Assembly: GCF_000472525.1 (NCBI RefSeq)
Contig: NZ_AWZT01000010.1
Location: forward strand, 1 to 64,000
DNA: 64,000 nt
Direction of reading: 5' to 3'
From: Paraburkholderia dilworthii
Lineage (GTDB): Bacteria; Pseudomonadota; Gammaproteobacteria; Burkholderiales; Burkholderiaceae
Made by a program: the position numbers and the translations under genes. The notes below the pieces were generated by a model. That model saw only the letters and a list, made by a program, of their open reading frames with translations, did no database searches and had not been told where the DNA came from. Of this stretch, positions 9,743 to 18,421 are shown piece by piece (the stretch's first letter is position 1; each line of letters opens with the position of its first letter).

Positions 9743-10357
9743 ATGTCAGACTTTTTCGATGATCTACCGACGCCCGACGTCGAGTGGTACCCCGACTGGC
9801 TCGCTCCCGAAGCGGCCGACCAGTACCTGGCTCGACTCCTCGGCGAAGTCGAATGGCGGCAGGATACGATGGGCACACCCGGCGGCCGCGTCGCGCTGCC
9901 GCGGCTGACTGCATGGCAGGGCGACCCCGACGCTGTGTACGTCTATTCCGGCATACGCAATCTGCCGCAGCCGTGGACGCCGACGGTCGCCGAACTGAGA
10001 GCGGCCGCCGAAGCCGTCAGCAATGCACGGTTCAACAGCGTTCTGCTCAACCGCTATCGCAGCGGCGCGGACAGTATGGGATGGCATGCCGACCGCGAGG
10101 CCGAGCTTGGCCCGCAGCCGGTGATTGCTTCGGTCAGCCTTGGCGCGGCGCGCACGTTTGACCTGCGGCATAACAAGACCGGCGCGGTCCAGTCGTTCTC
10201 GCTGCAAGGCGGCAGCTTGCTGGTGATGAAGGGCAAGACGCAGGCGGAGTGGCGGCATCGGGTGCCGAAGGAGCCGCGCGTCAGCGGCGAGCGCATCAAC
10301 CTCACTTTTCGGTGGGTCACGCCTCGCACGCAGGCCGTGCGATCGTCGCGCGGATAA
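9743..10357 (+). CDS. alkB: AlkB-like Fe(II)/2-oxoglutarate dioxygenase
   Basis: 204-residue AlkB-superfamily protein, closest in style to ALKBH2/3-type bacterial homologues. The iron ligands are His115 and Asp117 (GWHADRE) and His172 (EWRHRVPK). The 2-oxoglutarate-binding arginines are Arg184 and Arg190 (ERINLTFR). The substrate-loop block PRLTAWQGD (residues 53-61) and the NRYRSGADSMGWHAD block are typical. The expected role is oxidative demethylation of alkylated DNA or RNA bases. It is divergent from the nitroreductase gene and apparently monocistronic. Confidence 0.93.
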   Translation: MSDFFDDLPTPDVEWYPDWLAPEAADQYLARLLGEVEWRQDTMGTPGGRVALPRLTAWQGDPDAVYVYSGIRNLPQPWTPTVAELRAAAEAVSNARFNSVLLNRYRSGADSMGWHADREAELGPQPVIASVSLGAARTFDLRHNKTGAVQSFSLQGGSLLVMKGKTQAEWRHRVPKEPRVSGERINLTFRWVTPRTQAVRSSRG

Positions 10358-10796
10358 CGCATAGGCCGTAGCGCCTGTGAGCGGGATTCGATCGCGTTTC
10401 CCTCTCGTGCCAGACTCATCGGTCTTTGCGCCGATAGCCCTGGACTGCAACCCACTCCCCCTGATTCCATTATTGCGTTGACGCCTGCGCCCAACCCGGC
10501 CATCTTCGTGCGGGCGATACACAGGCAGCAGTGCGGCTGCTTCTAAGTCGGTGAGTTCAGGGCCACGCGCTCCGCCCGGCGATCTCGCGCCGGTCATCGC
10601 CATCGCCGTTCCCAATCCCGGCTGCGGGCGTCGTCCGCGAACCTCGTCCGCAAGCGGCGACGCAGCCATTCACCGAGCAGTAAGCGCACAAAAAACTACC
10701 GATGCTCGGCGCGCGACCTGACGTGAGGCTCAGAGTCCGCCCTTGCCAAGCCACGCATCGTCACACCGCAGCACAACCCAGCGTCCTATACCAAAA
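10358..10796. other. Intergenic region, no gene seen
   Basis: About 440 bases between the AlkB gene and the sugar-transporter promoter. An open frame runs through it on the minus strand, but it is only the extension of a frame antisense to AlkB. No ribosome-binding site, repeat or RNA gene was recognised. Confidence 0.45.
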
Positions 10797-10824
10797 TTGA
10801 TATTGCCGGCGAGAATCATATGAT
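10797..10824 (+). promoter_or_regulatory. Candidate sigma-70 promoter of the ytfQ operon
   Basis: TTGATA at 10797-10802 and TATGAT at 10819-10824, separated by 16 bases, 113 bases upstream of the ytfQ start. Both hexamers are near consensus and stand out in GC-rich surroundings. No adjacent regulator gene was found. Confidence 0.5.
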
Positions 10825-10937
10825 TGGACTGTTAAGGCCAGGCACACTACGCTACATCACGATCCACACATCGCCACGGCCGCAACGGCGGGCGGAACTG
10901 ATGGATCGCCTACACAACAACGATTCAGGAGACAGTC

Positions 10938-11924
10938 ATGGCGAATACACGACGCGCCGCATGTCGTGCGTTGGGCGCGCTCGCGCTGTGCGCGGGTTTC
11001 GGTGCGCTGACGCTGGCAACGCCCGGCGCCTACGCGCAGGACAAACAGATCACGCTGGGTTTCGCCCAGGTCGGTGCTGAAAGTGCATGGCGAACCGCGA
11101 ACACCGAGTCGGTGAAATCCGCGGCGACCGACGCCAAGATCAAGCTCAAATTCTCAGACGCGCAGCAAAAGCAGGAAAACCAGATCAAGGCGATCCGCTC
11201 GTACATCGCGCAAAAAGTCGATGTGATCGCTTTCTCGCCGGTCGTCGAGTCAGGTTGGGAACCGGTGCTGCGCGAGGCGAAGGCCGCCAAGATTCCGGTG
11301 ATCCTCACTGACCGCAACATCGACGTCAAGGACACGTCACTGTACGTGACGATGATCGGCTCTGACTTCCTGGAAGAAGGGCGGCGCGGTGGTAAATGGC
11401 TCGCGGATCACTACAAAGACTCGCAAGGTCCCGTCAACATCGCCGAACTGCAAGGAACGGTTGGCTCTGCGCCTGCGAATGACCGGCATGCCGGCCTGAT
11501 CGAAGTAATCAAGAGCGACCCCAAGTTCAAGGTTATTGCGTCGCAAAGCGGCGACTTCACCTTGGCTGGCGGCAAGCAGGTCATGGAAGCTTTTATCAAG
11601 ACTTATGGAAATAAAATAAATGTGGTTTATGCGCATAACGACGATATGGCGCTCGGCGCAATCCAGGCAATGGAAGAGGCAGGCATGCATCCGGGCAAGG
11701 ACGTCATCGTAGTTTCGTTCGATGCGACCAAAGGCGGCTTCCAGGCTATGGCCGCAGGTAAGATGAATGTCGACGTGGAATGCAGCCCGTTGCTCGGACC
11801 GCAACTGATGTCGGCGGTGAAAGACGTGGTGGCCGGCAAGCCTTTGCCCAAGCGGATCCTGACGGAAGAAACAGTTTTCCCGATGAGCGTCGCGGCGCAG
11901 ACATTGCCGACGCGCAAGTACTAG
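10938..11924 (+). CDS. ytfQ: Sugar ABC transporter substrate-binding protein (YtfQ-like)
   Basis: 328-residue periplasmic sugar-binding protein (PBP type 1 fold) with a signal peptide of about 33 residues ending in AYAQ. It parallels E. coli YtfQ along its length: GFAQVGAESAWRTANTESV, SDAQQKQENQIKAIRSYIAQ, PVVESGWEPVLREAKAAKIPV, DRNIDVKD, AELQGTVGSAPANDR, YAHNDDMALGAIQAMEEAG. YtfQ binds galactofuranose and galactopyranose in E. coli; the pattern here supports the same transporter family, but Burkholderiales paralogues may bind other pentoses or hexoses. First gene of a four-gene transporter operon; a hairpin lies just downstream and may raise its expression over the membrane subunits. Confidence 0.9.
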   Translation: MANTRRAACRALGALALCAGFGALTLATPGAYAQDKQITLGFAQVGAESAWRTANTESVKSAATDAKIKLKFSDAQQKQENQIKAIRSYIAQKVDVIAFSPVVESGWEPVLREAKAAKIPVILTDRNIDVKDTSLYVTMIGSDFLEEGRRGGKWLADHYKDSQGPVNIAELQGTVGSAPANDRHAGLIEVIKSDPKFKVIASQSGDFTLAGGKQVMEAFIKTYGNKINVVYAHNDDMALGAIQAMEEAGMHPGKDVIVVSFDATKGGFQAMAAGKMNVDVECSPLLGPQLMSAVKDVVAGKPLPKRILTEETVFPMSVAAQTLPTRKY

Positions 11925-12040
11925 GCGAAAGTACTTAGGCATCCTTGCCAACGCGCCTGCATGCGAAGCCGGTTAATGCAGCAGAAGCGCGAGCAGGCGC
12001 AGCCGTAAATATAGATCGTAAAGTTTCTCCAGCGGTGCCT

Positions 12041-12071
12041 GACCGTCCGATTGCTTGGGCAGCGGACGGTC
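12041..12071 (+). terminator. Hairpin between ytfQ and ytfR, possible partial terminator
   Basis: A perfect 9-bp inverted repeat GACCGTCCG / CGGACGGTC with a 13-base loop, followed by TCTTTTC. It lies in the 245-base gap between the binding-protein gene and the ATPase gene. Such hairpins commonly limit read-through or protect the 3' end of the abundant binding-protein mRNA. Confidence 0.55.
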
Positions 12072-12110
12072 TCTTTTCACCTGATGCTGGAGCTTGTCGC
12101 AACAAGGCGC

Positions 12111-12150
12111 CAACGCAGCGCGACACCAACGCAGCGCGACACCAACGCAC
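12111..12150 (+). repeat. 16-bp tandem repeat, 2.5 copies
   Basis: CAACGCAGCGCGACAC occurs at 12111-12126 and 12127-12142, then CAACGCAC begins a third copy. It lies just upstream of the ytfR start. Probably slippage-generated, and possibly variable between strains. Confidence 0.8.
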
Positions 12151-12169
12151 CGCCGATCGAGCGAGGTCT

Positions 12170-13789
12170 ATGACGCATCCCGCTTCCGAACCCAATCCGC
12201 CGGCCATGAGCACGACCGCGTCCGTTGCAGCCACCGCTGCCGGCAACGGCGACGTGAACGCTCGCGAGCCGATTCTCGCCACAACCGGCGTCAGCAAGAC
12301 ATTTCCTGGCGTGAAGGCGCTGCAAAGCGTCGATTTCCGGTTGTTCCCCGGCGAAGTTCACACACTGATGGGGCAGAACGGCGCCGGCAAATCCACCCTC
12401 ATCAATGTGCTCACGGGCGTAATTGCGCCCGACACCGGCACCATCCGTCTCGCGGGCGAAGTCGTGGCTTTTGCGTCGCCGCAGGAAGCGGAGGAGGCGG
12501 GTGTGCGCACGCTCTACCAGGAAGTGAACCTGTGCCCGAATCTGTCGGTCGCGGAGAACATCTTCGCGGGGCGTCAGCCGAGGAGGTTCGGCGCAATCGA
12601 CTGGCCGGACATCAAACGCCGCGCGCAAGCCGCACTCGCGCGCCTCGATATCGCGCTCGACGTGACGCGTTCGCTCGACGCGTACCCCATCGCAGTGCAA
12701 CAGATGGTGGCAATCGCAAGAGCTCTTTCCGTCGACGCGCGCGTGCTGATACTCGACGAACCGACATCGAGCCTCGACGATAGCGAAGTCGCACAGCTTT
12801 TTAAAATACTTCGGCTTCTTAAGCAATCCGGCATTGCAATTCTGTTCGTCACGCATTTTATCGAGCAGACGTATGCGATTTCCGACCGCATCACGGTCAT
12901 GCGCAATGGCGAGCGCGAGGGCGAATATCTCGCGCGCGATCTGCCGGCCGATCAGCTGGTCGCCAGGATGGTGGGTCATGAGCGTATGAGTGCGCGGCTG
13001 CGCGAAGCCGCGCATGAAGCATCCGGTCCCAGCGAAACACCGCAGGCGGAGCGGGCGGCGTCCGCGTTTATCGAACTGCGCGGCGTGGGCAGGCGCGGCA
13101 CGTTGCAGCCAATCGACCTCGACGTGCAGCGCGGCCAGATACTCGGACTCGCCGGCTTGCTGGGTTCTGGCCGCACCGAGACCGCGCGGCTGCTGTTCGG
13201 CGCGGATCGCGCCGATAGCGGCACGATGCTCGTGGATGGCAAGCCCGTGCGACTGCGCTCGCCGCACGATGCGGTGCGCCACGGCATTGCCTATTGCGCG
13301 GAAGACCGGAAGAAAGAAGGCATCGTCGCGGACCTGTCGATTCGCGACAACATCCTGCTGGCGTTGCAGGCAAGACGCGGATGGTGGCGCAAGATCAGCC
13401 GTCAACGTGCGCGCGAGCTGGCCGATCTATGGATTGAACGGCTCGGCATCAAGGCATCTGATGCCGAGCAGCCTATCGGGCTTTTGTCCGGCGGCAATCA
13501 GCAGAAAGCGCTGCTCGCTCGCTGGCTTGCCACCGATCCGAAACTGCTGATTCTCGACGAGCCCACGCGCGGCATCGACGTAGCGGCGAAGTTCGACATC
13601 ATGGATCGACTGCTTGCGTTGTGCGCGAACGGTCTGAGCATTCTGTTCATTTCGTCCGAGATCAGTGAGGTGCTGCGCGTCAGTCATCGCGTGGCCGTGT
13701 TGCGCGACCGTCGCAAGATCGCCGAGGTCGAGGGCAAGGCGTCGAATGAAGACAATATCTACCGACTCATTGCGGGGAGCGGCGAATGA
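12170..13789 (+). CDS. ytfR: Sugar ABC transporter ATPase, two nucleotide-binding domains (YtfR-like)
   Basis: 539-residue double ABC ATPase of the ribose/galactose importer type. The first domain has Walker A GQNGAGKST and Walker B LILDEPTSSLD. The second has a degenerate Walker A (GLLGSGRTE, as usual for this subfamily), signature LLSGGNQQKALLARWL and Walker B LILDEPTRGIDV. It energises import through YtfT and YjfF. I chose the ATG at 12170 (MTHPASEPN), which has GAGG just upstream; the frame is open back to 11945, but that stretch spans a hairpin and a tandem repeat. It overlaps ytfT by 4 bases (ATGA). Confidence 0.9.
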   Translation: MTHPASEPNPPAMSTTASVAATAAGNGDVNAREPILATTGVSKTFPGVKALQSVDFRLFPGEVHTLMGQNGAGKSTLINVLTGVIAPDTGTIRLAGEVVAFASPQEAEEAGVRTLYQEVNLCPNLSVAENIFAGRQPRRFGAIDWPDIKRRAQAALARLDIALDVTRSLDAYPIAVQQMVAIARALSVDARVLILDEPTSSLDDSEVAQLFKILRLLKQSGIAILFVTHFIEQTYAISDRITVMRNGEREGEYLARDLPADQLVARMVGHERMSARLREAAHEASGPSETPQAERAASAFIELRGVGRRGTLQPIDLDVQRGQILGLAGLLGSGRTETARLLFGADRADSGTMLVDGKPVRLRSPHDAVRHGIAYCAEDRKKEGIVADLSIRDNILLALQARRGWWRKISRQRARELADLWIERLGIKASDAEQPIGLLSGGNQQKALLARWLATDPKLLILDEPTRGIDVAAKFDIMDRLLALCANGLSILFISSEISEVLRVSHRVAVLRDRRKIAEVEGKASNEDNIYRLIAGSGE

Positions 13790-14829
13790 AGCTATCGAAC
13801 TGGCTCGCGCGTGACGGCGTCGAGCGTCCGTTGATCTGGCCGTGCGTCACGTTGGCGCTGTTGTGCGCGCTGAATCTATGGGTCAATCCGCATTTTCTGT
13901 CGCTGCGCATGCTCGACGGCCATCTGTTCGGCGCACCAATCGATGTGTTGAATCGCGCCGCGCCGCTGGTACTCGTCGCGACCGGCATGACGCTCGTTAT
14001 CGCGACACGCGGCATCGACATTTCGGTTGGCGCCGTGGTCGCAATTGCGGGCGCGGCGGCGGCGACGATACTCGCGACGCAACCTGTGCCGAGCGGTGGC
14101 CTCGTCGCGGAGGCGTTGCTCGCGGCGCTGATCGTCGGCGTACTGAGCGGCATGTGGAACGGCTTGCTCGTGTCCTTTGTCGGCATGCAGCCGATCATCG
14201 CCACGTTGATTCTCATGGTCGCCGGTCGCGGCATCGCGCAATTGCTGACGGCGGGGCAGATCATTCCAATCGGCGCGGCCGGCTATCTGTTCGTCGGCGG
14301 CGGGTACTGGCTCGGTGTGCCGTGCTCGGTGTGGATTGCAACGGTTGCAGTGCTGGCGACGGCGGCGCTCGTCGAGGGAACGGCGCTCGGGCTCTTTATC
14401 CGCGCAATCGGTGTGAATCCCGTTGCGACGCGCCTCGTCGGCTTGCGCTCCAAAGCGCTTGTGTTCGCGGTGTACGGGTTCTCGGGATTGACCGCGGCGA
14501 TGGCGGGCATCCTCATCAGCTCGAACGTGCGCAGTGCCGATGGCAACAACGCCGGCCTCCTGCTCGAACTCGACGCGATTCTTGCGGTAACGCTCGGCGG
14601 CACGTCGCTGCTCGGCGGCCGCTTCAGTTTCGCGGGCACGGTGCTCGGTGCGCTGATCATCCAGACGCTGACCTACACGACGTATTCAATCGGCGTGCCG
14701 CCCGAAGCGACGCTGGTCGTAAAGGCGGCGGTAGTGCTCACGGTGAGCGTGATTCAGTCGCCGGCCGCGCGTGCGCTCGCCATGTCGTTCGGAATGCAGA
14801 TTATCAGGCAACGTGGGGTGGCACGATGA
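13786..14829 (+). CDS. ytfT: Sugar ABC transporter permease (YtfT-like)
   Basis: 347-residue inner-membrane permease of the BPD-transp-2 (RbsC-like) family with about ten hydrophobic segments. Family landmarks are ATGMTLVIATRGIDISVGAV near residue 65 and LDAILAVTLGGTSLLGGRFS near 265. It overlaps the ATPase gene at its start and the second permease at its end (4 bases each), which implies translational coupling and a heterodimeric channel with YjfF. Confidence 0.9.
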   Translation: MKLSNWLARDGVERPLIWPCVTLALLCALNLWVNPHFLSLRMLDGHLFGAPIDVLNRAAPLVLVATGMTLVIATRGIDISVGAVVAIAGAAAATILATQPVPSGGLVAEALLAALIVGVLSGMWNGLLVSFVGMQPIIATLILMVAGRGIAQLLTAGQIIPIGAAGYLFVGGGYWLGVPCSVWIATVAVLATAALVEGTALGLFIRAIGVNPVATRLVGLRSKALVFAVYGFSGLTAAMAGILISSNVRSADGNNAGLLLELDAILAVTLGGTSLLGGRFSFAGTVLGALIIQTLTYTTYSIGVPPEATLVVKAAVVLTVSVIQSPAARALAMSFGMQIIRQRGVAR

Positions 14830-15923
14830 GACGATTCTTCGCGGCGTGGGCTCATATCGTCGATCCGCGCACGTTACCCATCGCGGTCACGATTCTGCTG
14901 TTCTGCGCGTTATTCGGCTTCGGATCCGTGATGTACACCGGTTTCTTCTCGTGGCAGGTATTGCTCGATCTGCTCGTCGACAACGCTTTTTTGCTGATCG
15001 TCGCAATCGGCATGACGTTCGTGATCGTGTCGGGCGGCATCGATCTATCGGTGGGCTCCGTGGTTGCGCTCACGACCATCGTCGAAGCGGTGTTGTCGGA
15101 ACGCCTGCATTTATCGGTGTGGGTCGTCGTGCCGATCGTTCTGCTGATGGGTACCGTGTTCGGCGCCGTGCAAGGCGCGCTGATTCACTTCTTCCGCTTG
15201 CAGGCGTTTATCGTGACGCTCGCCGGCATGTTCTTCGCGCGCGGCCTGTGCTTTCTCATCACCACGCAATCGATCACGATTACGGATCCGACCTTTCAGG
15301 CGATCTCCGCATTCCGGCTGGACATCGGCGTCGGCTCGGTGACCGCCAATGTGCTGATCGCGTTCGTCGCGCTCCTGGGCGCCATCTACGTCGCTCACTT
15401 CACGCGCTTTGGCCGTAACGTGTACGCGGTAGGCGGCAATGCCCGCTCCGCGTTGCTGATGGGGCTGCCGGTCGCACACACGCGCATCGGCGTGTATGCG
15501 CTGAGCGGCTTCTGCTCGGCGCTCGGCGGCGCGGTTTTCACGTTCTACGTGCTGTCCGGCTATGGCCTGCAAGGACAAGGCATGGAACTCGACGCCATTG
15601 CGGCAACTGTAATCGGCGGAACGCTGCTCACAGGCGGCGTCGGCTATGTGGTCGGTTCGCTGTTCGGCGTCGGCATCCTCGGCACGATTCAGACGTTGAT
15701 CACGTTCGACGGCACACTCAGTTCGTGGTGGACCCGCATCGTGATCGGCGCGCTGCTGTGCGCTTTCTGCCTGCTGCAACGGCTGATCGAACGGCACGCA
15801 AAGTCGGTGCGGCGTCCGGGCGGCACCGGCGCGGTCGTGACGTCGGGACGCGAGCGCGGGCAGGGCGAGCCCTCAACGGCGTCGGACTCGCACGTGATAG
15901 GACGCGCGCTCGAGCAGGCGTGA
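14826..15923 (+). CDS. yjfF: Sugar ABC transporter permease (YjfF-like)
   Basis: 365-residue second BPD-transp-2 permease with the matching landmarks AIGMTFVIVSGGIDLSVGSV and LDAIAATVIGGTLLTGGVGY. The C-terminus has about 35 residues more than E. coli YjfF (331), forming a polar, arginine-rich tail that is probably cytoplasmic. The ATG at 14826 is set by the 4-base overlap with ytfT; the frame is open far upstream inside ytfT, which is coincidence. Last gene of the operon, convergent with mdcH 58 bases away. Confidence 0.9.
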   Translation: MRRFFAAWAHIVDPRTLPIAVTILLFCALFGFGSVMYTGFFSWQVLLDLLVDNAFLLIVAIGMTFVIVSGGIDLSVGSVVALTTIVEAVLSERLHLSVWVVVPIVLLMGTVFGAVQGALIHFFRLQAFIVTLAGMFFARGLCFLITTQSITITDPTFQAISAFRLDIGVGSVTANVLIAFVALLGAIYVAHFTRFGRNVYAVGGNARSALLMGLPVAHTRIGVYALSGFCSALGGAVFTFYVLSGYGLQGQGMELDAIAATVIGGTLLTGGVGYVVGSLFGVGILGTIQTLITFDGTLSSWWTRIVIGALLCAFCLLQRLIERHAKSVRRPGGTGAVVTSGRERGQGEPSTASDSHVIGRALEQA

Positions 15924-15981
15924 GCGGTGGCCAGAGCGGTTGCACCCGCGCTTTTTGTCGAGCCGTATAGAGCGCCGTTGT

Positions 15982-16914
15982 CTATCTGGTTTCGAGGCGC
16001 CGCCGCGCCGTCGCCGTCAGGCGTTCGAACGGCAGCGTACTGGCCGCGAGTGCGGCAACGTCCGGATAATGTTCGCGCGTGATGTCGGTCAACACCTGGC
16101 CGGGCGACGCTTCGATCGCGACGCGCATACCCATTTCCTGCATGACGGTGAGCGCGTCGAACCATCGCACGGTGTAGCGCATGTTGGTCGCGAGGTCGTC
16201 GCGAATCGCGTCAGCCGTGTACAAGGGACGGCCGCCGCGATTGCCGATGTAGACGCTTTGCGGCGCGCTAAAGCGAATCGAACGTGCGTAGGCCGACAGT
16301 TCGTCGCTTGCCTGCGCGAGCAATTCGCAATGCGAAGGCACGCTGACCGCGAGGCGCGTCGCCTTGCGTGCTCCGGCAGCCAACGCGCGGGCGATGAAGC
16401 TGTCCAGCGCCGCGTTCGCACCGGCCATCACGACCTGGCGCGGCGCATTCACATTGCCGATATAGACGGGCGCTTCGCCTTCGTCGGCGTGCCGGGCGGC
16501 AAGCGTTGCGAGCGCGTGCTCGGTCAGCCCGGACACTGCCGCAAGACCGTAGCCCGATGGATACGCGGCTTCCATCAGTTGCGCGCGACGGCGCACCATG
16601 TCCAACGCGTCGTGGAAGGCGAGCGCGCCGCAACTGACCGCCGCCGGGTATGCGCCCACCGACAAGCCCGCGCTCATGTCCGGCGTTAGTGCTTCGTCGG
16701 CCAGCGCGCGGGCGAGGGCCACGCCCGCCACGGTCAAGGCGCACTGCACGGCAACTGTCGAGCGCAATGCGTCCGGCGTGTCGAGCGTGAGGACGTCGAC
16801 GCCGAGTACGTCGGATGCCTCATCGAGTGTGGCATGCACGGCGGGATGCGACGGCAGGCGATGCAGGAAGCCGTCGGTCTGCGCGCCCTGGCCGGGGAAG
16901 ATGAGCGCGAGCAT
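15982..16914 (-). CDS. mdcH: Malonate decarboxylase, malonyl transacylase subunit MdcH
   Basis: 310-residue malonyl-CoA:ACP-transacylase-fold protein that charges the MdcC acyl carrier with malonate. Motifs are FPGQGAQ at residue 6, the nucleophile elbow GLSVGAYPAAV (Ser near residue 84, where FabD has GHSxG), and VPSHC with the catalytic-region His. The start at 16914 overlaps the mdcG stop by one base (TGATG). Last gene of the minus-strand operon mdcABCDEGH; no mdcF, mdcL or mdcM transporter gene follows. Confidence 0.93.
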   Translation of the reverse strand: MLALIFPGQGAQTDGFLHRLPSHPAVHATLDEASDVLGVDVLTLDTPDALRSTVAVQCALTVAGVALARALADEALTPDMSAGLSVGAYPAAVSCGALAFHDALDMVRRRAQLMEAAYPSGYGLAAVSGLTEHALATLAARHADEGEAPVYIGNVNAPRQVVMAGANAALDSFIARALAAGARKATRLAVSVPSHCELLAQASDELSAYARSIRFSAPQSVYIGNRGGRPLYTADAIRDDLATNMRYTVRWFDALTVMQEMGMRVAIEASPGQVLTDITREHYPDVAALAASTLPFERLTATARRRLETR

Positions 16915-17606
16915 CAGACGCCCGTCGGTTGAACGGCGGTCCACGGATCGGCAAGCAGTTGCGGGCCGCTTGCGTGGCGTGCCATCACGCGCGATTTGCC
17001 CGCGGCCCATTCGGCTAGCGCAACGCCGCCTGCTGGCGTTTCGAGTTGCGCGTCGATGCGAATGCCGGTTTGTCGCGCGAGCGTGTCAAGCTGATCCAGC
17101 AGGTCCGCTGCGGATTCTCGCGATAATCGTTCCGGTGTCCGAATCAATAGATCGAGATCGCTCGATTCCGATACTGCCTTTGTCTGCGTTGCCAGTTCGA
17201 AACCCGCGCCGCCGGTGGGCCCCCATACGAATCCGTTTAATGCGCTTGCTTGCCGGCGCAATGCGGCGAGCGCGGCGAAGGCGGGTAACACAGCGCGCCC
17301 CGCGAGCGGTTCATCGTGCGCAAGCGCTTCAGGCGCGAGTGCTTCCACGATATCCGCAGATGCCGCCCATGTGCCGTACCGCTGCGAGCGCTGCGCGCCG
17401 CGCACGCCAATCGCAACGATGTCTTGCGAGGCGAGTGCGCGTCGCACGACGGCATACGGCGCGCGCTCGAAGGCATCGCGGACCCATGCCGGTTCGCCGT
17501 CGAATGCAGCGAGGCGCCGCAAACGCAGCAGATCATGCGGCCGCCAGCGCTCATCCGACGACCCAGCGCACGGCGTCGTGAAGGGCGGCGCGGCACAGAC
17601 CCGCAT
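16914..17606 (-). CDS. mdcG: Phosphoribosyl-dephospho-CoA transferase MdcG
   Basis: 230-residue nucleotidyltransferase that transfers the 2'-(5''-triphosphoribosyl)-3'-dephospho-CoA prosthetic group onto the serine of MdcC. The nucleotidyltransferase signature SSDLDLLIRTP (two Asp for metal) is present near residue 155, with WGPTGGAGFELA just before it. The start at 17606 overlaps the mdcE stop (TGATG), which decides it against an in-frame codon 15 bases upstream. Coupled to mdcE and mdcH. Confidence 0.92.
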   Translation of the reverse strand: MRVCAAPPFTTPCAGSSDERWRPHDLLRLRRLAAFDGEPAWVRDAFERAPYAVVRRALASQDIVAIGVRGAQRSQRYGTWAASADIVEALAPEALAHDEPLAGRAVLPAFAALAALRRQASALNGFVWGPTGGAGFELATQTKAVSESSDLDLLIRTPERLSRESAADLLDQLDTLARQTGIRIDAQLETPAGGVALAEWAAGKSRVMARHASGPQLLADPWTAVQPTGV

Positions 17607-18421
17607 CACACGGCATCCCATTGTTCAGCGAGACGCCGCCGCACCTCGATGGATGCCGCGCGGTTCTTCTGCGCCGCCGCCGATTCCAGCCGGCGCGACA
17701 GATCGCGGTTGCCCGTGCGTGCGCTGCCGATCTGTTCGCACAACACCTGCCGCACGCGTTGGATTTGCGCTGCGTCCGGCGCGTCCGCGTCGATGCCTTC
17801 TATCAGCTGATCGAGCAGCCCCAGTTTCGCGAACGAGGCCATCGAGTAAGACATCGGTACGATGGTTTCGCCGAGTGCGTCGAGCGCTTCGACCGTGCGG
17901 CGCGTGACGCGCGCGGCGGCTTCCTTGCCCATTGCGTGAACCATCGTGCCCGGCGCGTCGAGCGCGACGATGCGATTTGCCTGATAGCCGTGTGCGAGGA
18001 ATGCGCCCGACATCGCCGGTCCGACGATCAGCGCGATGACCGGATGCCCCGCATCGCGAGCCGACGCATACGCGTCGACCGCCGCGGCGCATGCGAGGTG
18101 AATGCCTAGCATTTCCTCGCGATAGCCGTACGCCTGGCTTTTCACATCGACGATCGCGACGATCGGGCGGCGCGTGCTGCTCGCCGCATCGTCGGCGATG
18201 GCCTCGCGTACTGCTCGCGCGAGTTGCCAGCCTTGTTCGAGACCGACCACGTTATCGGTCGCGCGCGGAAAGCGGTTGCCTGCGTCGGGCACGACGGTGA
18301 TGAAGCGCGCAGTGTCGTCGCCGAGCGGCGCGTCGCCGCTCCACACGGGTGCCGCGCTGCGGGACTCGCCGGCGAACGCTTGGAACCAGCGCGCGCCGCG
18401 GCTCAGTTGGGTATCGCTCAT
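17606..18421 (-). CDS. mdcE: Malonate decarboxylase gamma subunit MdcE
   Basis: 271-residue carboxyltransferase-fold subunit that, with MdcD, decarboxylates malonyl-S-ACP to acetyl-S-ACP. Typical blocks are VDVKSQAYGYREEMLGIH, LIVGPAMSGAFLAHGYQ and GTMVHAMGKEAAARVT. The start overlaps the end of mdcD by 4 bases (ATGA). Located in the cytoplasm as part of the soluble, biotin-independent Mdc complex. Confidence 0.93.
   Translation of the reverse strand: MSDTQLSRGARWFQAFAGESRSAAPVWSGDAPLGDDTARFITVVPDAGNRFPRATDNVVGLEQGWQLARAVREAIADDAASSTRRPIVAIVDVKSQAYGYREEMLGIHLACAAAVDAYASARDAGHPVIALIVGPAMSGAFLAHGYQANRIVALDAPGTMVHAMGKEAAARVTRRTVEALDALGETIVPMSYSMASFAKLGLLDQLIEGIDADAPDAAQIQRVRQVLCEQIGSARTGNRDLSRRLESAAAQKNRAASIEVRRRLAEQWDAV

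Noticed and set aside
9764..10669. 301-residue minus-strand frame across and beyond alkB
   Set aside because: Mostly antisense to alkB, whose catalytic residues are intact; the non-overlapping part has no ribosome-binding site or family pattern.
12077..13405. 442-residue open frame opposite ytfR
   Set aside because: Antisense to a two-domain ABC ATPase with all motifs; no independent support.
13842..14825. Upstream extension of the yjfF frame through ytfT
   Set aside because: The frame is open by chance inside ytfT; the 4-base ATGA overlap and the family start place yjfF at 14826.
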